Assembly: GCF_900111895.1 (NCBI RefSeq)
Contig: NZ_FOKB01000001.1
Coordinates: 749,177-813,176, forward strand
Length of the DNA: 64,000 bases
Source of the DNA: Pseudomonas simiae
Lineage (GTDB): Bacteria; Pseudomonadota; Gammaproteobacteria; Pseudomonadales; Pseudomonadaceae
Direction: 5' to 3'
This document shows positions 38,321 to 48,215 of the stretch, one piece after another. Position numbers and translations under genes: made by a program. The first letter of the stretch is position 1. Every line of letters begins with the position of its first letter. The notes below the pieces were generated by a model. The model was not told the DNA's origin and ran no database searches. It saw nothing but the letters and a program-made list of their open reading frames with translations.

Positions 38321-39097
38321 ATGAACTTCAATTGGGATGTGTTCTGGCAGTACCTGTTGCAGCCCAGCGGGGTGTACCTCACCGGGCTCTGGCTGACCTG
38401 CCTGATCGCGGTGTCGGCGATGCTGCTGGGCTGTGTGCTGGGCTTGGCGGCTGCACTGTTGCGCCTGTCAAAGAACCCGCTATTGCACCTGCCGGTGCGT
38501 TTTTATGTGTGGCTGATGCGCGGCACGCCGTTGCTGGTGCAGATCGTGTTCCTGTACACGGCGCTGGCGGCGGGCGGGATTTTCCGCTTTGAGGATATCG
38601 ACCTGTTCGGTCTGGTGGTGCCTGGCAATATCCAGGCGGCGATCATCGCTTTGGGCCTCAACGAAGGCGCCTATATGGCCGAGATCATCCGCGCCGGCAT
38701 TGGCGCGGTCGACAAGGGCCAGTACGAAGCCGGGCGCTCCCTGGGCATGGGCTTTGCCAAGCTGATGCGGCGTATCGTGCTGCCCCAGGCGTTCCGCGTG
38801 ATCGTGCCGCCGCTGGGCAACGAGTTCAACGTGATGCTCAAGAACACCACCCTGGTCAGCGTGATCGGCGTGCAGGAATTGTTGCTCAGCACGCAGATGG
38901 TCACCTCGGCGACGTTTCGCGTGTTCGAGTTGTACCTGGTGGTCGCGATCTACTTCCTGATGCTCACCACGCTCTGGGGCTTCTTCCAGCGCTGGCTGGA
39001 GGCACGTTTCGGCCAGTCCGACCGGCCTTCCGCACCGCCACCGGCGTCCAGCCGCATGTTCGGGCGCAGCACCTTGAAACTGCTGAGGGGACGATAA
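38321..39097 (+). CDS. Amino-acid ABC transporter permease
   Basis: 258 residues, His/Glu/Gln/Arg/opine permease family. About five membrane spans with the EAA loop ([20 protein letters not shown]). It starts 11 bases after the binding-protein stop and ends two bases before the ATPase start. Only one permease is encoded, so it probably acts as a homodimer. Confidence 0.92.
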   Translation: MNFNWDVFWQYLLQPSGVYLTGLWLTCLIAVSAMLLGCVLGLAAALLRLSKNPLLHLPVRFYVWLMRGTPLLVQIVFLYTALAAGGIFRFEDIDLFGLVVPGNIQAAIIALGLNEGAYMAEIIRAGIGAVDKGQYEAGRSLGMGFAKLMRRIVLPQAFRVIVPPLGNEFNVMLKNTTLVSVIGVQELLLSTQMVTSATFRVFELYLVVAIYFLMLTTLWGFFQRWLEARFGQSDRPSAPPPASSRMFGRSTLKLLRGR

Positions 39098-39099
39098 CC

Positions 39100-39879
39100 A
39101 TGGCGCATCAAAGTGAAGAGCTGATTATCGAAGCGTTGGATATTCATAAGTCGTTCGGCGCACTGCAGATCCTCAAGGGGATCTCCCTGCAAGTGCGGCG
39201 CGGTGAGGTGGTGGTGCTGATCGGCGCCTCGGGTTCGGGCAAGACCACGTTTATCCGCTGCATCAACCTGCTGGAGGACATCCAGGGTGGACGCATCCGC
39301 GTCAACGGCCGCGCCATGGGCTATCGCGAGCGCAGCGACGGCAGCCTGGTGCGCGACTCGGAGCGCAACATCGCCCGTCAGCGCCGCGACATCGGCATGG
39401 TGTTCCAACGCTTTAACCTGTTCCCCCACATGACTGCGCTGGAAAACATCATCGAGGCGCCGATCCAGGTGCTTGGCACGCCTCGCGCCCAAGCCTTGGA
39501 AAAGGCCCGTGGATTACTAGCGCGGGTTGGCCTGGCGGACAAGGCCAGCCACTACCCGGCGATGCTCTCCGGCGGGCAGCAGCAACGGGTGGCCATCGCC
39601 CGTGCACTGGCGATGAAACCCCAGGCCATGCTGTTTGACGAACCCACCAGCGCCCTCGACCCGGAAACCGTCGGCGAAGTGCTGCAGGTGATGAAGGAGC
39701 TGGCCGAGGAGGGTATGACCATGGTGGTGGTCACCCACGAAATGGGTTTTGCCCGTGAAGTGGCCGACCGCGTGGTGGTGCTCGATCAGGGTGAACTCAT
39801 CGAGCAAGGGCCGCCGGAACAGATTTTCAGCCACCCCAGCCATCCGCGCACGCGTGCGTTCCTTAGTCGTGTGTTGTGA
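39100..39879 (+). CDS. Amino-acid ABC transporter ATP-binding protein
   Basis: 259 residues, GlnQ/HisP type: Walker A ([10 protein letters not shown]), Q-loop ([14 protein letters not shown]), signature [15 protein letters not shown], Walker B ([14 protein letters not shown]) and H-loop ([10 protein letters not shown]). GAGGGGA precedes the start. It completes the three-gene importer. Confidence 0.95.
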   Translation: MAHQSEELIIEALDIHKSFGALQILKGISLQVRRGEVVVLIGASGSGKTTFIRCINLLEDIQGGRIRVNGRAMGYRERSDGSLVRDSERNIARQRRDIGMVFQRFNLFPHMTALENIIEAPIQVLGTPRAQALEKARGLLARVGLADKASHYPAMLSGGQQQRVAIARALAMKPQAMLFDEPTSALDPETVGEVLQVMKELAEEGMTMVVVTHEMGFAREVADRVVVLDQGELIEQGPPEQIFSHPSHPRTRAFLSRVL

Positions 39880-39915
39880 GTCTTCCCATCACGCTTGTGT
39901 TGACGAGTCTTAGCC

Positions 39916-41526
39916 ATGTTGAAATTTTCTGCTCACGAGTACCCTTATCCCTCCCAACGCCAGAGCGTGTTTGCCCAGCGCGGCATGGTCGCGGCGTCCC
40001 AGCCCCTGGCCGCCCAGGCCGGTATCGAGGTCATGCAGAAGGGCGGTAACGCCATCGACGCTGCGATTGCTACGGCGGCCGCTTTGACGGTGGTGGAGCC
40101 CACCGGCTGCGGCATCGGCGGCGATGCGTTTGCCCTCGTCTGGTGCAAGGGCCAGTTGCACGGTTTGAATGGCAACGGCCATGCGCCGGCGGCCTTGAGT
40201 ATCGAGGCGGTCAAGGCAGCGGGGCATGATCAGATGCCGCTGTATGGCTGGACACCGGTCACGGTGCCAGGCTGCCCGTCGGCTTGGGCCGAGCTGTCGC
40301 AACGCTTCGGCAAATTGCCGTTTGCCGAGTTGCTGCAACCGGCCATCCGCCTGGCGCGCGATGGTTTCCCGCTGTCGCCGGTGGTCGCCCATCAATGGCA
40401 GCTTACCCTGGAAGAATTCAGCCCCCATCGCGACGCTGCGCTGGATGCCTGGTTCGACACCTTCCTGATCGACGGCCGCGCGCCACGGGCCGGGGACATG
40501 TTTCGCAACCCGGCCCAGGCCCGTACCCTCGAAGAACTGGCGGCCACCCGCTGCGAAAGCCTGTATCGCGGAGCCCTGGCCGAGCGCCTGGATGCGCATT
40601 CCAGGGCGAGTGGCGGCTACCTGCGCGCCAGCGATCTCCAGGATTACCGCGCTGAGTGGGTGGAGCCGATCCACGTCAACTACCGGGGCGTGGATGTCTG
40701 GGAAATCCCCCCCAGCGGCCAGGGCCTGGTGGCGTTGATGGCGCTGAACATCCTCGAAGGTTTCAGCTTCGATCACCGCGACAGCCAGCAGACCTGGCAC
40801 CGCCAATTGGAGGCCATGAAACTCGCCTACAGCGACGGTCTGCACTACATCACCGACCCGCTGCACATGCGCGTGGCCGTCGCCGATCTGCTCAGCGATG
40901 ACTACAGCAGCCGTCGCCGTGGGCAGATCGGTGAACAGGCCCAGCCCCCCAAACCCGGTGATCCCCACGCCAGCGGCACGGTGTACCTGGCCACGGCCGA
41001 CGCCGAGGGCAACATGGTTTCGTTTATCCAAAGCAACTACCACGGCTTTGGTTCCGGCGTGGTGCTGCCCGACAGTGGCATTGCCCTGCAGAACCGCGGG
41101 CAGGAGTTCAGCCTCGACCCGACACACGCCAACTGCCTGGCGCCAGGCAAAAAAACCTTCCATACCATCATCCCCGGCTTCCTCACCCAAGACGGCCAGG
41201 CGCTCGGCCCGTTCGGCGTGATGGGCGGCTACATGCAGCCCCAGGGCCACGTGCAGATGGTGATGAACCTGGTGGATTTCGGCCTCAACCCGCAAGCGGC
41301 ATTGGACGCGCCGCGCTGGCAATGGCTGGGCGACATGAAGGTCGGTATCGAACAGGGTGCCTCCCGCGACTTGGCCAATGCCTTGGCGCGGCGCGGGCAT
41401 CAGGTGCAGATGGCCAGCGACCTCACCGACTACGGGCGTGGGCAGATCATTCTGCGGGACCCGGTCAGTGGTGTATTGTGCGGCGGAACGGAGCCGAGGG
41501 CGGATTCAACGATCGCAGTGTGGTAA
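39916..41526 (+). CDS. Gamma-glutamyltransferase/acylase family
   Basis: 536-residue N-terminal-nucleophile hydrolase made as a proenzyme. The predicted self-cleavage and nucleophile residue is Thr355 (HASG-TVYLATAD), and the small-subunit motifs SGVVLPDSGIALQNRG and GKKTFHTIIPGF are present. No clear Sec signal peptide is seen, so it is probably cytoplasmic, unlike classical Ggt. It could remove a gamma-glutamyl or acyl group from a compound imported by the adjacent ABC system. Confidence 0.88.
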   Translation: MLKFSAHEYPYPSQRQSVFAQRGMVAASQPLAAQAGIEVMQKGGNAIDAAIATAAALTVVEPTGCGIGGDAFALVWCKGQLHGLNGNGHAPAALSIEAVKAAGHDQMPLYGWTPVTVPGCPSAWAELSQRFGKLPFAELLQPAIRLARDGFPLSPVVAHQWQLTLEEFSPHRDAALDAWFDTFLIDGRAPRAGDMFRNPAQARTLEELAATRCESLYRGALAERLDAHSRASGGYLRASDLQDYRAEWVEPIHVNYRGVDVWEIPPSGQGLVALMALNILEGFSFDHRDSQQTWHRQLEAMKLAYSDGLHYITDPLHMRVAVADLLSDDYSSRRRGQIGEQAQPPKPGDPHASGTVYLATADAEGNMVSFIQSNYHGFGSGVVLPDSGIALQNRGQEFSLDPTHANCLAPGKKTFHTIIPGFLTQDGQALGPFGVMGGYMQPQGHVQMVMNLVDFGLNPQAALDAPRWQWLGDMKVGIEQGASRDLANALARRGHQVQMASDLTDYGRGQIILRDPVSGVLCGGTEPRADSTIAVW

Positions 41527-41610
41527 GCGAAAAAATTGGCTGAAGCCTGTCCCCTTTTTTCATCTCGCCTGTCATTCCAGGCAAGTGAACAATATTGAGA
41601 GCTTCCGCCA

Positions 41611-44001
41611 ATGCCTGTAGTCCGCCCCTTGCTGAAACTCAGCCTGCTGCTGAGCCTCAGCGCCAGCCCGTTCTTCGCTGCTGTCAGCTACGCCGAAGAC
41701 ACCGCCACTCGCCGCAGCTATCAGGTGCCCGCCGGCAGCCTGAGTGCGGCGCTCACCCGCTTTGCCGGGTTGGCGGGCGTCAATCTGTCGGTGGACCCGG
41801 CGTTGGTCAGTGGGCGCAGCAGCAGCGGTTTGTCCGGCGAGTATGCGGTCGAGGAGGGCTTTGCCCGCTTGCTGCAAGGCTCTGGCCTGCAACTGCAGCC
41901 GATGGGTGCACAGGCCTATATGCTGGTGCCGGCGCCGGAGGGCAGCAGCCTGGAATTGGCCCCGACGTCGATCCTCGGCACCACCGGCCTGTATGACGGC
42001 GACACCTACGCCGGGGGCCAAGTGGCGCGCCGCACGGCCCAGGGCCTGCTCGGCACGCGGGACTTCATGGAAACCCCGTTCAGCATCACCACCTACACCG
42101 CTGACACGGTGAAGAACCAACAGGCCCGCACCCTGGGCGACCTGATCGCCGCCGACCCGTCGGTACGCGCGACCAACCCGGCCGGTGGGCGCTACGAGCA
42201 ATTCACCATTCGCGGCTTCAGCCTGTTCAACAGCGACGTGGCGTACAACGGCTTATACGGCGTGCTGCCGACTTACACCATCGACATGGAAATGGCCGAC
42301 CGTGTCGACATCCTCAAGGGGCCGAGCCAGTTGATCAACGGCATTTCGCCGCGTGGCAGCGTGGGCGGCGGGATCAACGTGGTGCCCAAGCGCGCCACCG
42401 ACAAGGACATCAACTCGTTTACCGGCAACTGGGCTTCCGACAGCCAGGCCGGCGGCGCAGTGGACATCGGTCGACGCTTTGGCGAAGACAACCAGTTCGG
42501 CATTCGCTTCAACGGCGTGAAGCAGTCCGGCGATACCGAGTGGGATCACCAGAGCGTCGACCGCGAAATGGCCGTGCTGGGCCTGGATTTTCGTGGCGAA
42601 CGCTTGCGCCTTTCCACTGACATCGGCCACACCGAGCGCGACACCGATGCGCCGCAAGAGCGCGTACAGGTGGCGGCCGCAGCGCCGGTGCCCAGCGCCA
42701 ATGACGTGCGCCGCAACTATGCGCAATCCTGGAGCAAGGCCCGAACCAACGACACCTTCGGCACGGTCAATGCCGAGTATGACCTCAGCGACAACGTGAT
42801 GCTCTACGGCGGCATGGGGGCGCGCAAAAGCAACCACGATTTCCTGCGCCACGCGGTGTCCGTATCCAACGCAGCCGGTGACTTCAGCGTGCAGCCACGG
42901 GATTTCACCCGCGATGAAAACGTGCGCACCTACACCGCCGGCGTGCGCAACTGGTTCCAGACCGGGCCGGTGAGCCATGAGGTCAACCTGGCCGCCAGCT
43001 ACTTCGACATGGACTTCACCAACGGAGGCGCGCGTTATACGTCGCCGTCGAGCAATCTCTACAACCCGGTGCAAACCCCCACGCCTTCGCGGCCGACGCG
43101 GTTTGATCCCAAGGTCTACACCGAAAACAAATTCAGCGGCGTGGCCTTGTCCGACACCCTGGGCTTCTTCGATGATCGCCTGTTGCTCACCCTCGGTGCG
43201 CGCTGGCAGCGCGTGAAGGTCGATGACTGGAGCGACGGCATCAAAGGTGATACCGCCTACGACGAAGAAAAGGTCTCGCCATCCGGCGGCATCCTGTTCA
43301 AGGCCACCGACAGGTTGTCGCTGTACGCCAACTACATGGAAGGCCTGAGCCAGGGCAAGATCGCGCCGTCCACCTCGATCAACGAAGACCAGATCTTCCC
43401 GCCGTTCATCAGCCGCCAGGTCGAAGTGGGCGCCAAGTACGACGCCGGGGCGTTTGCCGTGACCGCTGCGGTGTTCCGTATCAAGCAGCCGGCCTATGAA
43501 ACCAATGCGACCACGCGGCTGTTTGGTCCCAATGGCAAACGCGAGAACTCAGGTGTGGAACTGAGTGTGTTCGGCGAACCGCTCAAGGGCTTCCGCCTGC
43601 TCGGTGGTGTGATGTACATCGACAGTGAGCTGAAGGACACCACCAACGGTACCTGGGACGGCAACCGTGCCCCGGCCACGCCCAAGTACAACGTCAACCT
43701 GGGTGCCGAATGGGATGTGCCGGGCCTCGAAGGCCTGACGCTGACCAGCCGTGGCATTTACTCCAGCTCGCAGTACCTGGACCAGTCCAACGTCAAGGAA
43801 ATCGACGCCTGGAACCGCCTCGACGTAGGGGCGCGCTACGCGTTCAAGGTGGACGACAAACACATCACCTTGCGGGCGAATGTGGAGAACGTCGCCGATA
43901 AGCGCTATTGGAGTTCGGCCGGGGCTTCGGATGACAGTGAGCCGGGGCTGACCTTGTCGACGCCGCGTACCTATCTGCTGTCCGCCACCGTCGACTTCTA
44001 A
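41611..44001 (+). CDS. TonB-dependent siderophore receptor with STN domain
   Basis: 796 residues: signal peptide (about 1-30), an STN signalling domain (about 34-110; SYQVPAGSLSAALTRFA to the QLQPMG strand), plug (FSITTYTADTVKNQQARTLGD; RGFSLFNSDVAYNGL; VDILKGPSQLINGISP) and a barrel ending in Phe (LLSATVDF). An STN domain normally signals to an anti-sigma partner, but no ECF sigma or FecR gene adjoins. A FecBCDE-like transporter follows, so it probably takes up a ferric chelate. Confidence 0.93.
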   Translation: MPVVRPLLKLSLLLSLSASPFFAAVSYAEDTATRRSYQVPAGSLSAALTRFAGLAGVNLSVDPALVSGRSSSGLSGEYAVEEGFARLLQGSGLQLQPMGAQAYMLVPAPEGSSLELAPTSILGTTGLYDGDTYAGGQVARRTAQGLLGTRDFMETPFSITTYTADTVKNQQARTLGDLIAADPSVRATNPAGGRYEQFTIRGFSLFNSDVAYNGLYGVLPTYTIDMEMADRVDILKGPSQLINGISPRGSVGGGINVVPKRATDKDINSFTGNWASDSQAGGAVDIGRRFGEDNQFGIRFNGVKQSGDTEWDHQSVDREMAVLGLDFRGERLRLSTDIGHTERDTDAPQERVQVAAAAPVPSANDVRRNYAQSWSKARTNDTFGTVNAEYDLSDNVMLYGGMGARKSNHDFLRHAVSVSNAAGDFSVQPRDFTRDENVRTYTAGVRNWFQTGPVSHEVNLAASYFDMDFTNGGARYTSPSSNLYNPVQTPTPSRPTRFDPKVYTENKFSGVALSDTLGFFDDRLLLTLGARWQRVKVDDWSDGIKGDTAYDEEKVSPSGGILFKATDRLSLYANYMEGLSQGKIAPSTSINEDQIFPPFISRQVEVGAKYDAGAFAVTAAVFRIKQPAYETNATTRLFGPNGKRENSGVELSVFGEPLKGFRLLGGVMYIDSELKDTTNGTWDGNRAPATPKYNVNLGAEWDVPGLEGLTLTSRGIYSSSQYLDQSNVKEIDAWNRLDVGARYAFKVDDKHITLRANVENVADKRYWSSAGASDDSEPGLTLSTPRTYLLSATVDF

Positions 44002-44020
44002 GGGGGGACACCGATCAACC

Positions 44021-44111
44021 TGTGGGCGCTGGTTTGCTTGCGATAGGGAGGGGCGCCAGTCACAGCGCTATTTGCTGATGTAGCGTCATCGCAGGCAAGC
44101 CAGCTCCCACA
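44021..44111. repeat. REP-type inverted pair
   Basis: Two 24-base arms, 44021-44044 and 44088-44111, are inverted copies with three mismatches. The type, TGTGGGAGCTGGCTTGCC, is a common intergenic repeat of P. fluorescens-group genomes (from memory). It lies between the receptor stop and the Fur-box region and may form a hairpin that limits read-through. Confidence 0.7.
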
Positions 44112-44123
44112 CCTGATTTTGGC

Positions 44124-44142
44124 GTTAATGAGAATGTTTTTT
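44124..44142 (+). promoter_or_regulatory. Candidate Fur box
   Basis: The 19 bases GTTAATGAGAATGTTTTTT match the Fur consensus GATAATGATAATCATTATC at 13 positions. They lie about 85 bases before the iron-binding-protein gene, a fitting place for iron repression of the transporter operon. Confidence 0.5.
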
Positions 44143-44225
44143 GATCACGCCGCGTCGATATGGAATAGTACCCGCCGTTTTCCCCGGCCTGTCTAGCGGG
44201 GTGTTTTAACGCCGAGGTCCTTGTC

Positions 44226-45146
44226 ATGCGAATGCTGCGCTCCATCCCCACCCTTGCCGCCTGCGTGTTGGCGTTCTCTTCAAGCCTGCTGAGCGCCGCC
44301 CCCATCGACCTCAACGACGGCCAGCACGCGGTGCATCTGCCGGATGCGCCCAAGCGCGTGGTGGTGCTGGAATTCTCCTTTCTCGACAGCCTGGCTGCCG
44401 TTGACGTCACGCCCGTTGGGGCCGCCGATGATGGTGATGCCAACCGCGTACTGCCCCGTGTGCGCCAGGCCATCGGCCAATGGAAGTCGGTGGGCCTGCG
44501 CTCGCAACCGAGTATCGAGGAAATCGCCCGGCTCAAGCCAGACTTGATCGTCGCCGACCTCAATCGTCACCAGGCCTTGTACAGCGACCTGGCGAGCATC
44601 GCGCCGACCTTGTTGCTGCCGTCACGCGGCGAGGACTACCAGGGCAGCCTGAAATCCGCCGAGTTGATCGGCAAGGCGTTGGGCAAAAGCGCGCAGATGG
44701 AAGCGCGGATCCAGAAGAACCGCGAGAACCTCAACGCCATTGCGCAACAGATCCCGGCCGGCGCCAGTGTGCTGTTCGGTGTGGCGCGTGAAGACAGTTT
44801 CTCCGTACACGGCCCGGACTCCTACGCCGGCAGCGTGCTCGAAGCCATCGGCCTGAAAGTCCCTTCGGTACGCGCCAACGCTGCACCTACCGAGTTCGTC
44901 AGCCTGGAGCAACTGCTCGCCCTCGACCCCGGCTGGTTGCTCGTCGGCCATTACCGTCGCCCCAGCATCGTCGACAGCTGGAGCCAGCAGCCGCTGTGGC
45001 AAGTGCTGGGAGCGGTGCGTAACAAGCAGGTCGCCGAAGTGGACGGCGACAGTTGGGCGCGCAACCGCGGCGTACTGGCCTCGGAGCAGATCGCCGAAGA
45101 CGCGCTGGCGATTCTCAAAGGCGGTAAAGCCGTACTGAGCCAATAA
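44226..45146 (+). CDS. Iron-chelate ABC transporter binding protein, FecB-like
   Basis: 306-residue periplasmic class III binding protein. The signal peptide ends LLSAAP; the KRVVVLEFSFLDSLAAVDVTPVG start and KPDLIVADLNRH, then LDPGWLLVGH, are typical of the FecB/FhuD family. It is preceded by the Fur-like box and followed two bases later by a permease gene. Likely ligand is a ferric hydroxycarboxylate or siderophore. Confidence 0.91.
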   Translation: MRMLRSIPTLAACVLAFSSSLLSAAPIDLNDGQHAVHLPDAPKRVVVLEFSFLDSLAAVDVTPVGAADDGDANRVLPRVRQAIGQWKSVGLRSQPSIEEIARLKPDLIVADLNRHQALYSDLASIAPTLLLPSRGEDYQGSLKSAELIGKALGKSAQMEARIQKNRENLNAIAQQIPAGASVLFGVAREDSFSVHGPDSYAGSVLEAIGLKVPSVRANAAPTEFVSLEQLLALDPGWLLVGHYRRPSIVDSWSQQPLWQVLGAVRNKQVAEVDGDSWARNRGVLASEQIAEDALAILKGGKAVLSQ

Positions 45147-45148
45147 GC

Positions 45149-46138
45149 ATGGGGCGCAGTCTCGCGGCGGCAGGCATTGTGCTGCTGGGTGCCGGCTTGT
45201 TCTGGCTGTCGCTGTACAGCTGGTCGCCGTTCACGATCACGGCGACGGATGCGTGGAATGGCCTGGTTCATCAAGGCCGCGTGGGCGGCAATATGGCCTA
45301 CATCGTCGCCCAGCTGCGTGTGCCACGCGCGCTGTGTGCCGCCTTGGTCGGCGCCTGCCTGGGCTTGGCCGGTGCGTTGATGCAGGGCATTACTCGCAAC
45401 CGTCTGGCCTCGCCGTCCTTGTTTGGCGTGACGGCAGGGGCGGCGTTGGGCTTGGCGTTGTTTTCCACCGGGCTGGTTGCGTTGCCGTTTGCGGGCGGTG
45501 CGTTGTTGATGACCTGCCTGGGGGGCGCGCTGGCCTGGATCACCGTATTCAGCCTCGGCGGCGCCTGGTCGCCGACTACGGCCCAAGGCCGCCTGGTATT
45601 GGCTGGCGTCGCGGTGGCGGCGTTGTGCGCGGCATTGACCCGGCTCACGGTGATCCTGGTCGAGGCCCAGGCGCAAAGCGTGCTCAACTGGCTGGCCGGT
45701 TCCCTGGCCAATGCCGGCGCCGCGCAAGTGCAATTGCTCTGGCCGTGCACCTTGATCGGCGGCCTGTGGGCGCTCTGGTGTGCGCCGCGACTGAACCTGA
45801 TCAACCTCGGCGAAGACGCCGCACGCTCCCTGGGCGTGGGCATTGCCAGCCTGCGTTTGCAGGTGTTCATCGCCAGCCTGTTGCTGGTGGGGGCGAGTGT
45901 CTGCGCGGTGGGGCCGATCGGATTTGTGGGGCTGATCGCGCCGAATATCCTTCGTCAGTTCCTCGGGAATGACTACCGCTGGTTGATTCCGCTGAGCGCT
46001 GCGTTGGGCGCGGTGATCGTGCTGGCCGCCGACCTGCTCAGCCGCGCCGTGGCGTTTCCGGTGGAGACCCCGGCCGGTGTGGTCACCGCGCTGATCGGCG
46101 CGCCGTTCTTCCTCTTTCTTGCCAGGCGTGCCCTATGA
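45149..46138 (+). CDS. FecCD-family permease (first)
   Basis: 329 residues with about nine to ten hydrophobic helices. RVPRALCAALVGACLGLAGA, split as RVPRALCAALVG and ACLGLAGALMQG, the NRLASPSLFG loop and GPIGFVGLIAPNI are the FecCD signatures. It overlaps the second permease gene by ATGA. Confidence 0.93.
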   Translation: MGRSLAAAGIVLLGAGLFWLSLYSWSPFTITATDAWNGLVHQGRVGGNMAYIVAQLRVPRALCAALVGACLGLAGALMQGITRNRLASPSLFGVTAGAALGLALFSTGLVALPFAGGALLMTCLGGALAWITVFSLGGAWSPTTAQGRLVLAGVAVAALCAALTRLTVILVEAQAQSVLNWLAGSLANAGAAQVQLLWPCTLIGGLWALWCAPRLNLINLGEDAARSLGVGIASLRLQVFIASLLLVGASVCAVGPIGFVGLIAPNILRQFLGNDYRWLIPLSAALGAVIVLAADLLSRAVAFPVETPAGVVTALIGAPFFLFLARRAL

Positions 46139-47103
46139 CCCGGCCACCATTGCGCTTATGGCTGCTGCTGGGCCTGTTGCTGCTGGCGACGTTAATCAGC
46201 CTCAGCGCCGGCACTGTGTGGCTCACGCCTGACGCTGTGTTGGACCGCTTGTTGGCCCACGACGCCCTCGACTTCGACGTCTGGAACCACCGCCTGCCAC
46301 GCAGCCTGATTGCGATCCTCGCCGGATGCGCCTTCGGCCTGGCCGGGGCGATTGTGCAGGGTGTGATCCGCAACCCGCTGGCCTCGCCGGAGATCCTCGG
46401 CGTGACCCAGGGTGCGGGCCTGGCGCTGACCGTAGCGATCATCAGTTGGCCGCATATGCCGATTGCGTGGTTGCCGTTGGTGGCGTGCCTGGGTGGAGCA
46501 GGCGGTGCGTTGCTGCTGGCGCTGTACAACGCCGGGGTGAGTTTTTCCGGAGTGCGCTTTGCACTGTCCGGGGTGGCGATTGCGGTGACCTTGTCCAGTG
46601 TCACCGAGTTTCTGATCCTGTCCCATCCGTTGGATATCAACACGGCCTTGCTCGCCCTCACTGGCAGTTTGTGGAGCCGTAACTGGCACCATGTGGCGCT
46701 GGTATTGCCGTTCCTGGTGCTGATCCCCGTGGGCCTGTGCCTGGCCAAGCCGCTGAACCTGATTGCCCTCGGCGACGAAGCCGCCCACAGCCTCGGCACG
46801 GCACTTGGCCGCACTCGCTGGCTGGCCATGGCCTGCGCGGTGGTGTTGACCAGCCTGGGCGTGGGCGTGATCGGGCCGATCGGTTTTATCGGCCTGGTCG
46901 CGCCGCACATGGCACGTCGCTTGGTGGGCGGGCATCACCAGTATTTGCTGCCGGCGGCGATGCTGACGGGTGCGCTGTTGCTGGTGCTGGCCGACACGTT
47001 GGGACGCACGTTGATCGCGCCCAGCGAAATCCCCGCCGGGGTGCTCACGGCGGTGATTGGCGCGCCGTATTTTCTTTGGTTGCTGGCACGGTTCAAGGGC
47101 TGA
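46135..47103 (+). CDS. FecCD-family permease (second)
   Basis: 322 residues. RLPRSLIAILAGCAFGLAGA (family opening), NPLASPEILGVTQGAG and GPIGFIGLVAPHMAR show a FecCD subunit. It pairs with the preceding gene as a heterodimer and ends four bases before the ATPase start. Confidence 0.93.
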   Translation: MTRPPLRLWLLLGLLLLATLISLSAGTVWLTPDAVLDRLLAHDALDFDVWNHRLPRSLIAILAGCAFGLAGAIVQGVIRNPLASPEILGVTQGAGLALTVAIISWPHMPIAWLPLVACLGGAGGALLLALYNAGVSFSGVRFALSGVAIAVTLSSVTEFLILSHPLDINTALLALTGSLWSRNWHHVALVLPFLVLIPVGLCLAKPLNLIALGDEAAHSLGTALGRTRWLAMACAVVLTSLGVGVIGPIGFIGLVAPHMARRLVGGHHQYLLPAAMLTGALLLVLADTLGRTLIAPSEIPAGVLTAVIGAPYFLWLLARFKG

Positions 47104-47107
47104 TCAC

Positions 47108-47899
47108 ATGAGTATTCTTCAAGCACGCGAGCTGGATATCGGCTACGGCACCACGCGTATCGTGCAGGGGTTGTCCTTTGTGCCGCCGACCGGAAAGGTC
47201 ACCGCCTTGATCGGTCCCAATGGCTGTGGCAAATCCACCTTGCTCAAGGCCTTCGCGCGCATCCTCAAGCCGACCCAGGGTGAACTGACCCTGGATGGCC
47301 AGGCTTACACCAGCTTGTCCGCCCGCCAATTGGCGCGGCAGATCGCATTCTTGCCCCAGGTGTTGCCAGTGCCAGAAGGCGTCAGCGTGCGCCAGTTGGT
47401 CGCCTATGGCCGCAGCCCGCACAACTCATTGTGGGGACGCCTGAGCGGCAATGACCAAGCCCATGTCACCCAGGCCATGCAACGCCTGGAACTGGACACC
47501 CTGGCCGACCGCGCCCTGGCGGACCTGTCCGGCGGCCAGCGCCAACGCGCCTGGCTGGCCATGGTGTTGGCGCAGAACGCGCCGGTGGTACTGCTCGACG
47601 AACCCACCACGTACCTCGACATCAGCCACCAGGTCGAACTGCTCGACCTGATGGGCGAACTGGCTGGCGAAGGCAAGACCGTGATCACCGTGCTCCACGA
47701 CATCAACCAGGCCTGCCGCTATGCCCACCACCTGGCGGTGATGCACGGCGGCAAGCTGGTGGCCGATGGTGCGCCGGGGCAGGTGATCACTGCCGAGTTG
47801 ATGCGGCAGGTGTTTGAGGTGCAGGTGCAGGTGATGAGCGAGCCGGTGGCAGGCACGCCGATGTGCCTGATCGAAAAAAGCACCCGACCTCATACCTGA
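47108..47899 (+). CDS. Iron-chelate ABC transporter ATPase, FecE-like
   Basis: 263 residues: Walker A ([12 protein letters not shown]), signature [17 protein letters not shown], Walker B ([12 protein letters not shown]) and H-loop ([11 protein letters not shown]). ATG 47108 is preferred to the frame opening at 47057, which lies inside the permease gene. Last gene of the iron transport operon. Confidence 0.94.
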   Translation: MSILQARELDIGYGTTRIVQGLSFVPPTGKVTALIGPNGCGKSTLLKAFARILKPTQGELTLDGQAYTSLSARQLARQIAFLPQVLPVPEGVSVRQLVAYGRSPHNSLWGRLSGNDQAHVTQAMQRLELDTLADRALADLSGGQRQRAWLAMVLAQNAPVVLLDEPTTYLDISHQVELLDLMGELAGEGKTVITVLHDINQACRYAHHLAVMHGGKLVADGAPGQVITAELMRQVFEVQVQVMSEPVAGTPMCLIEKSTRPHT

Positions 47900-48215
47900 C
47901 GTGGTTGAACGTGTGGTTTTGCTTCTTGTTGATAATGAAGTAACCCGGTTGAATGTATTGAAAAACCGTTTAATTGCGCGAGAAAACGCATAAGTGGCTA
48001 ATTGCAACTAGTGAAAGGATGGCTATTAGCTTCTAAGGCTCTGGCACAAGGGTCTTGGCCATTATGTTTATTTTATTCCCGGTCTTCAGGAACTAGGGCT
48101 ATAACTTCCAGTCGATAACCCCGGCTTACTCTCGCTTGGGTTATGGCTAACTAATGGCATGTTGCTGTAGTTCCAAATAGCCATACTTTCTCGCAACACT
48201 AGATACCTGAACATT
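47900..48215. promoter_or_regulatory. AT-rich leader before the type II secretion operon
   Basis: 316 bases, clearly richer in A and T than the surroundings, with no ORF I can support. It must hold the promoter of the gsp operon. The only structure I see is the inverted repeat listed separately; no intrinsic terminator with a T-run is evident for the preceding operon. Confidence 0.5.
48115..48144. promoter_or_regulatory. Inverted repeat upstream of gspE
   Basis: Perfect seven-base arms ATAACCC/GGGTTAT with a 16-base centre, about 70 bases before gspE. It could be an operator or leader hairpin; no known motif recognised. Confidence 0.3.

Noticed and set aside
41540-41610. Fur box before the TonB receptor
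   Set aside because: Best alignment matches only about 8 of 19 consensus positions, near chance level.
48042-48060. Sigma-54-like element (TGGCAC ... TTGG) before gspE
   Set aside because: The spacing between the -24 and -12 elements is too long for a functional site.
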